Origin: Macrotrachela quadricornifera
Taxonomy: Eukaryota > Rotifera > Eurotatoria > Philodinida > Philodinidae
Direction: 5' to 3'
Length of the DNA: 64,000 bases
NCBI GenBank assembly: GCA_022393335.1
Contig: JAJEKB010000791.1
Location: forward strand, 1-64,000
A program made the translations under genes and the position numbers. Shown one piece after another: positions 1-11,095 of this stretch. The notes under the pieces are model-generated. The model ran no database searches, was not told the origin of the DNA, and saw only the letters and a list, made by a program, of their open reading frames with translations. How positions within the stretch are numbered: position 1 is the stretch's first letter; every line of letters starts with the position of its first letter.

Positions 1-1548
1 TATCTTAAATCAAGTGTTTCTAATTGTTTAAGTTCACATAAATCTTCCGGTAAATTTGATAATTTATTATAAGATAAATTCAATGTTAATAATGATTGAC
101 TTTGTGATAATTCTTTTTCAATAGTATTTAATTCATTATGACTTACAATTAATTTTTTTAATGTTAATAAATAAGCAAAAATTTTTGAAAGTAAAGTTAA
201 TTTATTATATGATAAATTTAATATTTCTAATTGTTTCATTTTAATAAAATATTCTGGTATAATATGTATACGATTATGTGATATATCAAGTATTTTTAAT
301 TGTTGTATTGTACATATTGATTCTGGTATATCAAAAAATGAATTATTTGATAAATATAATTCAGTAAGATTAAATAACATATGTTCATTTGGTATAGAAT
401 TTATTTTTGTTCGATTTAAATCTAACATATATAAATTTTCAAGTTCAAATATAACTTGTGGTATATGTTCCGAACGAATTTTTCCTTCATCAATTAATTG
501 TAACATATAATTATCAAGTAATTTATAAAATGTTTTATAATTTATTTTTAATTCATATAATTGACGACATTCAACTAATGTTTCAGGTAAATTATCTATT
601 GGATTACCTGTTAAATCAATTGTTTCAATTTTATCACAAAAACCAATTTCAGGTGGAAGACAATCAAGATTCATATGAGATAAACGAAGATGTCGAAGAT
701 CAGTTAAATTACCTAGAAAAGAAAGAATATATTTATTTTTTATTTGAAAAAATTCATTATCTTACCAATATCACCAACAATATAACCAACTTTATTTCGA
801 CTTAAATCAAGTGTTTGAAGACTAATTATATTCCAAACAATAACAGGAATATGTTTTAATCCACATTCAGATAAAATTAATATTTGAAGATTTTTTAAAT
901 AATTAAATTCACGTGGTAAACATGAATAATCATCATGACCATTTATAACAATTAATGGATTATGTGATATATCAAGATATTCAAGATTAATTAATGAACA
1001 TATTGATGGTGGTAAACCTGATAGATTATTATGTGATAAAATTAATCGACGAAGAGTAATAACTAGAAAAAAAAATAATATAGAAATAAGATAATATTAT
1101 TAGTAAACATACGTTCGAAAATATCTGCTGGAACAATAGAAAGTCCTCGTGCACTTAAATCTTGTTTTTCAGGAGTATTTGGTTCTAATAATAATTTTCT
1201 TTCAATTTCACTAATACTAACAGAACTTTTTTTTCTTTTTGAACTTCGTTTTCGAACTATTGGTGGTGATGCTGATGATTTTAAACTAGTTCGTTGTTTT
1301 CTTGATATATTTGATGTTGGAGATACTGCTGTAGTTGATCGATTACTTGTTGAACTTTCTGAACGTTTTGTTGGATTTGTTTCTCGAGTACTTCGTCTTG
1401 ATGTTTGTGATGACGATTTTTCTCGTTTAGCATCTTCTTCATGTACGGTAATATTCGGTGGTGTTCGATGTGATCGAGACGAAGATTGACTTTTAGTTCG
1501 TTGTTGTTCACCTAGAGACGAATTTGCTCGATGATCGCTGCTAGCCAT
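1..1548 (-). CDS. Leucine-rich repeat protein, N-terminal part (runs off left edge)
   Basis: Exons on the minus strand are 1113-1548, 766-1062 and from 712 to the left edge; the introns (1063-1112 and 713-765) have GT/AG ends and keep frame. The ATG at 1548 opens about 145 residues that are Ser/Arg/Lys-rich and look disordered. Leucine-rich repeats follow, with recurring LxxLxLSxNxL-type units such as LILSHNNLSGLPPSI, LDLSRNKVG and LNLSYNKL, and continue to the edge with no stop. LRR arrays are protein-binding solenoids; the LRRs resemble the typical SHOC2/LRRIQ-type class, but no partner or family can be named. The gene is head to head with the coiled-coil/zinc-finger gene starting at 1833. 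The 3' end lies outside the window, so total length and any C-terminal domain are unknown. Confidence 0.85.
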
Positions 1549-1818
1549 AATTGTGTATGTTTGATTGAAGAAATAAAGAAAGAAATAATGTTGTCGGAGT
1601 AGTTATTTTCTGTTCTTTCACTTATTTGCTCGGCAACACCTTCTTTGAAAGAATCAATTTCATTTCAGTTATTTTACATCCGTTCAAGCTCATTTTTTCT
1701 TTCTCTTTCTATACATTAAAAATAAAAGTAAATAGTTGTAAATGTAGAATGTAATCATGATTTCAAAATATAATATAAGATATATATTTATTATTGTTAA
1801 CTTGATATAAAATTGTAG
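1549..1818. promoter_or_regulatory. Shared divergent upstream region
   Basis: About 270 bp separate the LRR gene start from the first coiled-coil/zinc-finger gene on the other strand, so both promoters must lie here or overlap neighbouring exons. The segment is pyrimidine-rich on the plus strand. I see no clear TATA box or other named element. Confidence 0.4.
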
Positions 1819-1832
1819 ATATTTATTGAATT

Positions 1833-2650
1833 ATGAGTACAATCTTGAATGCACCTTGTCGTTGGCTACTTGGTAGTACTAATGCAGAAAATGAGATTCG
1901 AGAAATTTTCTTTCTTCATTGGGAGAAACTAAAAGATCAATGGATAGTAATGGTTAACGATATTAATGCGTGGCGTGATAAATTCATTGATGATACTAAT
2001 AAATATGCAAATGAGCAGATTCGTATTTTAACTGATGATTATGAGCGTCAGCGACTTAGTCTTAATGAAAAATGTGAAGAAAATCTTGAAACAACACGTG
2101 CTTATTGTACCGTACAAAATATCGACCTATTTAATGAACTTCGTAATGCTTGTCAATTACTAACAGTTCAAATGGCACAGCTTGAGTCTATCACTGGCAC
2201 TATGAATGGCTATAGAGTGATAACTATACAAGAACAAATAGAAAGAAAGAAAAAGGATGAGTCTACTTCATCTGAACCTGAAAATAACAAATCTGAAGAG
2301 AAGCCGATAATTGAACAAACTAATAATATACAGAACAATCAATATGTGAACAAAGAGTTATCTGTAATGGTAGCATCATCAATTTCGAAAGAAATAAAGT
2401 GAGTTTATATATTTAGTTTATTTAATTTTTATATTATCCTTAATCTTCTCTGAAAAGTCCACATTCATTGATGATCAAATTTTCAAATGATGATAATCAG
2501 TCAATTGACAATAACAGTGATTCACAAGCATTCGTCATAAATAGTGAAGATTCAATGAGTAAATGTCCTGTATGTGCTATGATATATCCATTGAGTATGG
2601 CACATGATGATCGCAATAAACATATCAACGAACATTATACAGATAATTGA
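1833..2650 (+). CDS. Coiled-coil / UBZ1-like zinc-finger protein, tandem copy 1
   Basis: Two exons, 1833-2398 and 2458-2650, joined in phase 2 over a 59-bp GT/AG intron, give 252 residues. Residues about 20-130 are a charged, probably coiled-coil region carrying the family motifs YANEQ and EENLET. A low-complexity Ser/Glu/Asn linker follows. The last exon ends in a finger of the form C-x2-C-x15-H-x3-H (C225, C228, H244, H248; CPVCAMIYP...H...H). This spacing and the CPxCxxxYP core match UBZ1 ubiquitin-binding fingers of the TAX1BP1/CALCOCO type; ubiquitin binding is inference. Two intact paralogues lie downstream on the same strand. An AG acceptor-like site at 1817-1818 leaves a 14-nt leader before ATG. 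I do not recognise an orthologue outside this array. Confidence 0.8.
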
Positions 2651-4884
2651 GAAAAATAGAAATTTACCATTGTAAACTTGATATCATTATTTATAATATA
2701 TTGTTTTCTTTTTATTAACAATAAAGATTGAATTTGATTTTTCATAATATAATTTTATATTTTTTGATAAATGTAAAAATAAATAAAATTTTTCTACATA
2801 ATCAGACTTCTTATTGTTTGAATAGATTTTTTTGGTTATAATTATATTTTCTCTATTAAATCGGAAAAAAATGACTGTTTTATATACGGATTATTCAATT
2901 AAAAACCATTTCAGTCAATTGAAAAATACATAAGTTTTTACGCATTTATTCAAATAATGTGATTAATCGAAATGAAATAAATATTTATGATTTTCCATAA
3001 TGAAAAAAAGAATATCAAAATCTTCAATTTGAAATACTTGTTCATGATATTTTAGAATTATTTGACCATGGTGAACTGTGTAATCAAGGTAAGAAAGAAA
3101 ATACAATTTGAGAGACATTCTATCAATACTGGAAGAAAATGAGAAATCAAATGATAATGATCACTAATGATATCAATAGTTAGTGTCGTAAATATATTTC
3201 AGAAATCGATAAGAATGTAGATCAAAAAATTTTGATCGAGGAAAATGAACAAACTAAAATAGACAACATACTATTTCAATAAAACAAGCCGTATCAATAC
3301 TTTGTACAGTCAATACAATAGTAAACGTATTAGTGCATCTGATCTTTTGAGCAATTTATCCTTTGTCATGGCAAAAAAAACATAAAGGATTATTATTACG
3401 TTGTGATTCAAGATCATCAACCTACTCATCTTATTATTGTAATTATATTCAATTTATTTCTTGTTCAAAGAATACATAATTTTCTTCAAGATACAAATTG
3501 TGAATTTCATGAAAGAATAAATATAATCCACATCAGTTGAATACTATCTCTGCGTTCTACATATTTGACTTTCGATATTTTTATTTCAATATGTTTACTT
3601 CTCGACATATTTATCTTTTGATTTCTTTTTAAATTCGAGATTTTAATTTATCGACCAAAGTTCAGATAATTATTAATCTTGAAAATTGTCAATAATGATA
3701 TGAAGTATGTCGAAATGATTATTACAGAAAGTTAAACAATGAAGAAGAAGAAGAAAACATCTATAATGAATCAAAACCTCAGAGCAAACGATAATATACA
3801 TATAAATATAAGTTTGTGTCTTAGTGCACTATTGGCAACTTAAAATTTAGCAAAGTCAATGTATGACTCTAATATTTCCTCATCGTGTAAATTTTTAACC
3901 ATTGTAGTCGTCAATTGTCGAAGATTGAAACTCTTTATGATGATGATTTGCAGACAAATACGAATGATAATCAGATACTTATGATATAAAAGATCATTGT
4001 CTGACTAATAAACACACTATATGGCTTCTGAAATATTTGTTAAGCATGAATCATTATGGTTGATTATTATCTGCATGCCATTGAATATTATAAAAATAAT
4101 AACAATTAAAAGAATGTAATGCAAGTTCAGATAACGATTTTTAATCTTTCATGTCTTCCTTTTGACAATATTGAGTTTTTCGTCATTCTTTCAACAATGT
4201 TACTTTAGAGTAAGATCATAAAACTAAGTGTTCTCTATGCCATCATTTCACTTTCATTTCATTAATCTCTAATTAATAAACAATACTCATGCGTACACGT
4301 TAACCTTGTAATTCGGCGTTAACATTTCAATGTCATATCATTACTTTATTCACGTGTTTGACATTGTATACTGTTATTGTGATCGAGTCATTATTTGTCA
4401 AATATTCTGGATGTTTTATCGAATATGTTTTTTTTGGGGGGGGGGGGGGGTAGTTTATGTTGATGTTTGCAAAAACTTGTTTTTATTAAGTGTTTTTTAC
4501 ATTCACAGTTATATTCGATAGTATTTGATTCGATTGAAAAATGACTAACTTTACATTACTTGTCGTTAGTCTTGAAAATATGTATGTATACCCTGAAGAA
4601 ATAACAAAAACACAACATGTTGTCGAATAGACAGTTCTGTTCTTCCAACGCTTTTACATATTGACTCATGTGAATAAATAAGTCAAATTTCGTCGTGTTA
4701 TTCTTTTTTTATATTCTTTCTTGATTAGGTGTTTTTTTTCTTTCTTTATATTGAAGATAAGCACACGTGAATAAAGAATACATGTGTTAAAAAATGCGTT
4801 TAGGGAGTAAGAAGAGATTTATTACACATTGCTTTTTTTCGAAATGATACCTTATCCAAAATCAAGCTGTTTATGGTATTGTAG
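2651..4884. other. Gap between copy 1 and copy 2
   Basis: Apart from the pseudogene at 3061-3282, no coding signal is seen. Open frames here are short and low-complexity. The stretch includes a T8 run followed by a run of 15 G at 4436-4450, conspicuous in this AT-rich sequence. Confidence 0.5.
3061..3282 (+). pseudogene. Dead copy of the coiled-coil/zinc-finger family
   Basis: Reading in one frame from 3061, the sequence encodes a recognisable relative of the first-exon coiled coil, including FYQYWKKMRNQM and an INS...CRKYISEID segment that align with the intact copies. It is broken by TGA at 3109-3111, where a paralogue has Arg (CGA), TAG at 3181-3183, where paralogues have Trp (TGG), and TAA near 3280. 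No matching finger exon was seen downstream. It sits between intact copies 1 and 2, on the same strand, so it looks like a fourth member of the tandem array that decayed. Confidence 0.7.
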
Positions 4885-4898
4885 ATTTTTATTAAACT

Positions 4899-5744
4899 AT
4901 GAATATTGCTTTGGCTAAGCCGTGTCGCCATGGTCATACCAGCAGTAAAGAAGAAAACGAAATTCGACAAATATTTTATGAACATTGGAAGAACATGAAG
5001 AATCAAATGGATAATGTAATCAGAAAAATTGAGAACTGGCGTCTACAAGCTACTGAAGAAATTAATGCCTACGCGAATGAACAGATTCATATACTCAAGC
5101 AGGATTGTAACCATCAACGAGATATTTTTGATAAACAACGTGAAGAAAATCTTGAAACAGCAAAACTTTATCATAAGTCAAAACAAATGGATCCATTTTA
5201 CGACTTATACAATGCATGTCGATTGTTGAAGTATCAAGTGTCACAGCTTGAAACTGTTCAACTTCAAACAGTACGTCCCAAAGTAATACCTATAGAGAAG
5301 CATATAGGACAAAAACAGCAAGATAATACAAGCACATATGCACTTGAATTTGAAAACCATCAAAGAGAACCGATAATAGAAGACGGTAACGTCACGAGAG
5401 AAAATGGAGATAGTAGTATAGGAAGGTCATCTTCCAAACCAATATTGTCAATTTCAAATGGAACACAGTAAATTTCTATATACATACATTTATATAATAT
5501 TTGCATTTTCATTTTTTTATTCTCCAGAGAACAACCACTAACTACTTCATCTTCAAATATCGCCGATTGTCCGGTTGACAGCAATGAAAACTCAGAAATT
5601 CATGCCACAAATAACGACGAATTAAACAATAAATGTCCTATATGTTTAATGATATTTCCATCAAGTATGAAACTTAGTGATCGTCATCAACATGTCAATG
5701 AACATATGATAGATGATCAAGATACTGATAATATGATACTGTAG
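4899..5744 (+). CDS. Coiled-coil / UBZ1-like zinc-finger protein, tandem copy 2
   Basis: Exons 4899-5467 and 5528-5744, joined in phase 2 over a 60-bp intron, encode 261 residues. The architecture repeats copy 1: a charged helical region with YANEQ and EENLETA motifs, then an L-x-NACRLLKYQV segment, a polar linker, and a C-terminal finger with C226, C229, H245 and H249 (CPICLMIFP...H...H). The intron position and phase are identical in all three copies, which supports the exon join. The finger exon and its 3' flank are nearly the same as those of copy 3, while the coiled-coil exon is much more diverged. An AG at 4883-4884 leaves a 14-nt leader before ATG. A ubiquitin-reader or adaptor role is only inferred from the finger. 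Confidence 0.82.
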
Positions 5745-6175
5745 TATAGATTTCAATCTTCGAAACATCTTTTTTATTGCTAGAGCGGCCAAGCTATTAT
5801 CACTTTTCATTTTAATAATTGTTCGATTCAAAATGAACTTGTTATATTATGTGTGATCTCATACACAAATATATAATATTATTTTTTATAAATGTAACAA
5901 TTTATTTTATCGGAACAGATTATTTGTAGATTGTTTCATTTCAATTTTTAACATATTTGTGATATAAACAGTCAGTAAGATGAATATGACTTGTATCGAG
6001 GTGTGCATTATGTTGTCATTGTTAATGATTTAGGTGATTTTAAAATATTGATCCTTTCAACTGCTCTATCAACAGCGGAATTTACAATATTGATAACAAA
6101 TACAAACACAAGTTATCTATTAGTCATATGTGCATAAACAATAGTAAATAATACTGCAAATAAGAAGAATTGAAT
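5627..6175 (+). repeat. Finger exon plus 3' flank, copy A of a duplicated segment
   Basis: From the middle of the second exon of copy 2, through its stop codon and several hundred bases of 3' flank, the sequence closely matches 7776-8330 by eye (roughly nine bases in ten in the best part), including non-coding DNA. Similarity fades beyond about 6180. Upstream of 5627, within the same exon, the two copies are clearly different. Confidence 0.75.
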
Positions 6176-7034
6176 CATCAATATGCGTGAGATAAGTATT
6201 CACTTGCATGTCGCAAAACTGTGTAATATTTGTTATTCTTCCATACTTGATCTTAATATGTCAGATTAGATACATATTAATTGTGATCTGACTGTATTTG
6301 AAAAGTTTGAATCTTGAATGAGCATACGTATTGAATACTCTGTTCGTTATATTGATCACTTGTTTATACACATTTCTTCACTCGAGCGACATTAATGCAT
6401 TATATTTATGTATGATTAAAGTATATCAACAATATTATTCCAACTTATCAGACTCTTTTATTGTTTGAATATAATCTAGTAGTAGTTGTTGTCAATTGAA
6501 ATTTAGGCGATATAGAAATTGATATTTTTCGCATTAGTTTTAATTTTTGATATAATCATTGTCAATAACATATTAGTTATTTATTGTCTATCTGTCGAAT
6601 TCTTTTCTCATGTAGTGAATGACGATGTTTGTTTTTTTCAATCAGCATCTTTTCATTTATGATAATTTCTAGAAAATACTTTGTTTAATCGAAAAATATC
6701 ATTAAAGTTTCCAACGGCATCTATCACGAAGCAAACCCATTTCACAAATAATTTTATATAATATATGTAATTGAAAAATAAAAAAAAACCTACTTTCGAA
6801 AATATCACTTTTGTTCTTCTGATTATTTATTTGCCAAAGTATTTTTTTGAGTGGTTTGTTGTTATTATCAAAATTCTTTAGCATTTCTCTTTGATTCATT
6901 TCTTTTGTGACAATGTGAATAAGAAAAGAAAAAATGCCTCATATGCAAACTCTTTCGTTTCACCAGGAAACTTTCAATGATGTTTTATATTTTGAGATTT
7001 ACAACTTCAAAAGAAAATTCATTATATATTGCAG
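5745..7034. other. Gap between copy 2 and copy 3
   Basis: The first 430 bp are the duplicated 3' flank described separately. The rest is AT-rich with no coding or RNA signal that I can support; a minus-strand open frame at 6702-6899 has low-complexity sequence and no splice context. Confidence 0.4.
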
Positions 7035-7045
7035 ATTTTTATTAA

Positions 7046-7892
7046 ATGACAAACGACTTCACAGTTCTACCTCAACCTTGGTTACTTGTTAGTAACGAAT
7101 ATGTAAATGAAATCCAGAATATATTTCGTCAACATGAAACAGTTTTAAATAATGAACGCGAAACAGCAATAGACAAAATAAATACATGGTGTCGTGAATG
7201 GATAGAAGATATCAAAAAGTATGCAAATGAACAAAAAACTCTTCTCAATGATTATTATAATCGCTTCCGTCCTGTTTTTGATGAAAAGTATAAAGAAAAC
7301 ATTGAAACAGCCAATGCCTATTATGATGCACAACAGCTGGATCTTTTTAACGAATTACGTGATGCTTGTCAGTCGTTAAAATTTCAAGTAGCCATTCTTA
7401 ATGAATCTACATATAAAACGAAGCGACTCGAAATAATAACAGTAAAGGAACAAATTGCGAGAAAAAATTCGAATACGACAGAAACAAATACACGCGACGA
7501 TGCTAGACGTCGAAGAAGACTTATTAAAGGTCATAATAATGAACCAGAAAATAACAATAGTGAAAATACAAGTACACCATCTAGTTCAATAACATCGAAT
7601 TCAAAACAAACAAAGTGTGTTTGTACTTTAAATGTTTCTATGTTGTAGTAGTTTCAGTATTTTTATTTTTAGTGATGTTCAATCATCCAAGACAAAACCT
7701 AAGAGAAGGGTTAATCAGTCGATAGACAATGAAAAGGATTTGAAAAATCAATCGATGATTAGTGATGAATCGACCAATAAATGCCCTATATGTCTTATGA
7801 TATTTCCATCAAGTATGAAACTTAGTCATCGTCATCAACATGTCAGTGAACATATGATAGATGATCAAGATACTAATAATATAAATACATAG
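7046..7892 (+). CDS. Coiled-coil / UBZ1-like zinc-finger protein, tandem copy 3
   Basis: Exons 7046-7614 and 7673-7892, phase 2, with a 58-bp intron, give 262 residues. The first exon has the family helix (KKYANEQ, YKENIETANAY, LRDACQSLKFQV), then a basic/polar linker with an RRRRR-type stretch that could be a nuclear signal. The second exon ends in a finger with C227, C230, H246 and H250. ATG follows an AG acceptor-like site at 7033-7034 with an 11-nt leader that is almost the same as in copy 2. The finger differs from that of copy 2 at only a few residues, although the coiled coils share perhaps a third of residues by eye. The function is unknown; the repeated architecture suggests oligomers that present zinc fingers. 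Confidence 0.82.
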
Positions 7893-8330
7893 CATAGATC
7901 TCAATCTTCGAAACATCTTTTTTATTGCTAGAACGGCCAAGCTACTATTACTTATTATTTTAACATTTATTGGATTCAAAATGAACTTGTTATATCATGT
8001 GTGATCCCATGCACAAAAATATCATATTATTCTTTTTATAAATGTAAGAATTTATTTTATCGGAACAGATTATTTGTAGATTGTTCCATTCCAATTTTTA
8101 ACATATTTGTGATATAAACAGTCAGCAAAATGAATATGACTTGTAGCGAGTTGTGCATTATATTGTCATCATCAATGATTTCAGTAGTTTCAAAATACTA
8201 ATCTTTTTAATCATTCTATCAATAGTAGAACCTATAATGTTGATAATAAACATAAACATAAGCTATCTCTCGGTCACATGTATATCAGCAATAATAAATA
8301 ATATTGCATACACGATGAGTTGAATCGTTA
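7776..8330 (+). repeat. Finger exon plus 3' flank, copy B of a duplicated segment
   Basis: This is the partner of 5627-6175. It begins inside the second exon of copy 3, just before the CPIC motif, and continues into non-coding sequence. The shared non-coding text includes the stretch after the stop (cgaaacatcttttttattgc) and a long block around 8060-8130. Confidence 0.75.
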
Positions 8331-10452
8331 TCAAATTAGAAACAATTATGTCTACCTGCATCTTATGAAACATTTTCATATTTCTTTTCGTCTCTCTAGT
8401 CGTCAGTTTGTTTTCCATTTACCTGCAATCTTAAATTTTTATGATAGTAAATATTTATTGTGATCCAATGATATCTGATATTTGCTACTGGTGCTGTAGT
8501 TTTGGCTATTTTATGAGCATACATATTTGATATTTCGTCTGTTATATTGAGCAGTTATTTATGCACATTTGTTTACATCAACGGAACGCTTAGTTCATTA
8601 ATGATATATGATCTTTCAGAATCATTCAGTTGTGATTATTCGTCATCAGCAATAATACTAAAAATTTTCAATTCAGGCCGAACACGCACGCTCAAAAACG
8701 GTTATTTACAAAATAACATAGAGATGTATGGACATCATATGGAGGATTTCGTATACAGTGGATGTCTACGCAAAATAAAAGTATAAGAAACGGATTTCAT
8801 ATAAGGGCATGAGATAGAAATGTGGGTAGTTAAAATAATTATCATCGTAAACGACCATATACTATCAGAAATGGATGACTATTATTAAATCATTGGAGGA
8901 AGAAGATAGAAGTAAACTATCGAGACTAATCTGTTGCAGCCAGGATATTGGTACAACAGTAAATAGACAATAAAAGTATATGGAAAGAACATACCATAAA
9001 AAATTCGATCAAAGAATAGGACATATATATTGTAAATGTGCAAATCAAGAGATGTAGAAGATAAAGTATAGATATAGTATATAGTGTAGAATGATAAATA
9101 TATATGATAGAAATTATAGATTTGGAAATTTATAAATAAAGATTCAAACATAATATAGGAATATAAGACAATAGATAATTAGATTTTTTTAATATTTTTA
9201 ATTTATTTAATTCTACCGTATTTATATTTGATCATTTACATCAATATTCTCAATGAATAGTAAGTAGTTTTGTTTATTTTATTTCTTTACAACCATATTG
9301 AGAAATAAATTTGTTCGACATAAGTATTATTTTAATTTAATTTCATTATTTATTTTAAAATCAAATTTTTTATATGGTTGTATTACGAAGGAAAACATTA
9401 AATGGCAATGATGGTCGTAGTCTAACCATATTTGGCTAAAATATGATCATTTACTCAGCCTATATGACACATACATGGCTGGAAACAATCATATGCATAG
9501 ATCACAACCATCGATCTAAGTATGTATTAGTGCTACTCTATTTGATATAATGTAAATAAAAAATATTTTAGTACTATTTTTAAAGTTTTTAGCATATAGA
9601 TAAATTGACTGATTTATTAATAAATTTAAGTTTATCATTTATATCCGCAGTATATAATCAAGTGATGAAAGCTACATCAAAATTTGTCTGCATAATTTTG
9701 TTCATAATTTTTATATAAAATAATTTTATCTAATCCATCTCTAAACTCTCGCTCAAAATGTTTAACCTTTAAAAAAGAAAAACTTTATTGTAACATTTAA
9801 AACATGATGTTTTGTCAATTTCAAAACTTGTTAAAAACGTCATTTATGATAGTAATCAAAGCAAATTTCTATATCTATCACTAAATATCGTGCTACTTAA
9901 ACATTTCTTTCTAGTGAAGATATTTGATACATATATTTAGTGTATAAGAAGTTAAGTATGTATTAATAGAATAATACACCGAATCGTTTGAGTTAAAGAG
10001 AATAATGAGTTATTCGTAGTTGACTGCAACAGTTTTTACACTCTATAAGAAGGAAAAATATGAAAGGGTTGAAAACAAGAGTAAAACATATCCTTTTTCC
10101 TTTTTTTAGAAGTCATGTATATGAAATACTTTTTTAAGTACATAGAGATTTGTTCATAGTCAGAATCATGTAGTTTAACACTGTCTTCCAATCGTGCATG
10201 TTACATTGCTTGCTTATTAAAATATATTACTATTTATCAATATTAACTTGTAATAAATTAATTTATCATAAAACTCATGATCTATCAATTGATATGAATA
10301 ATTAGAAGATTTATTCTCTATCTATTGATTTTCTTACTATTTATAGTTAACTTTAGAAAAATATTAATATCAAAGAAAATTTCTCTTGAAATATATATTT
10401 TTTTTTCTTATGCAATGAATATATTTATATTCATGAAATTTTTATTTCATTA
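8331..10452. other. Gap between the zinc-finger array and the CAP gene
   Basis: About 2.1 kb with no gene that I can support. Short frames at 8547-8786 and 8885-9151 lack family signal, splice context or biased codon use. Weak similarity to the 3' flank of copy 2 may persist to about 8600. The segment around 9000-9150 is purine-rich. Confidence 0.4.
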
Positions 10453-11081
10453 TTAGCAAGTTGCTCGTGTTACATGTTGAGGAAATTGTCCGAGAAAATT
10501 TCCAGCTGGTGAATAGTTTGCAACAACATAAACTTTACGTTTATCGTTACTGAAACCAATACCAACACCAAGATTAGTTGATCCTTTCCAAACAACTTGT
10601 GTAAAATGACCAGTTTTTCCAGAGAAACCTGGTTGATTAAAATTATAATCTTTTATTTCATCGTACCATGATTGAGTTGCTACGCTTCCTAAAATAAGAA
10701 ATCAAAAATAAAAGATAGAGAAAAAGAAAATTTTTTTCTTAACCCTTTAAAGTTGTTAATGCTGCTGAACTTCCCATCATGTAAAGATTTTCTCCAATAC
10801 CTTTACGTTGTGAATGTTCAAACTTATTATTTGCTGCAAGATAGTTAGCATAATCTTGAGCTATTCGACTTAAACCAGCATCAAGTTTAAGAGGTGGTAC
10901 ACAATGACGAGCTCGTAACATATTATGGTGTTGTAATGTTTCATTTTGATGTATTAATTCAGTTAATGTAAAAGCATTAACTAAAAAATTAAAATTATCT
11001 ATTTTATACTTAATTAAACAACGTTTATCTACCTGCTACTACAGCGAGTGTAATAAAAGCAAGTATTGTAGCTTGAATCAT
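10453..11081 (-). CDS. Secreted CAP-superfamily protein (GAPR-1/GLIPR2-like)
   Basis: Three exons on the minus strand, 11033-11081, 10744-10980 and 10453-10688, encode 173 residues. The N-terminus (MIQATILAFITLAVVA) is a signal peptide. The CAP domain follows, with HNMLRARH, the helix LxxIAQDYANYLA, the conserved FEHSQ, GENLY, SWYDEIKDYNF, the CAP1 motif GHFTQVVW and the CAP2-like motif YSPAGNFLGQF. The tetrad residues expected in CAP proteins (His in HNM and HFT, Glu in GEN) are present. It is closest to Golgi-associated GAPR-1, but that protein normally lacks a signal peptide; this one looks exported. Only two cysteines lie in the mature part. An AG at 11096-11097 leaves a 14-nt leader before ATG. 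CAP proteins act in many extracellular roles; no specific role can be assigned. Confidence 0.9.
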
Positions 11082-11095
11082 ATTGTTTCGATGAA

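Noticed and set aside
1281..1511. Minus-strand 76-residue Gln/His-rich frame inside the LRR first exon
   Set aside because: Alternate-frame shadow of the Ser/Arg-rich N-terminus.
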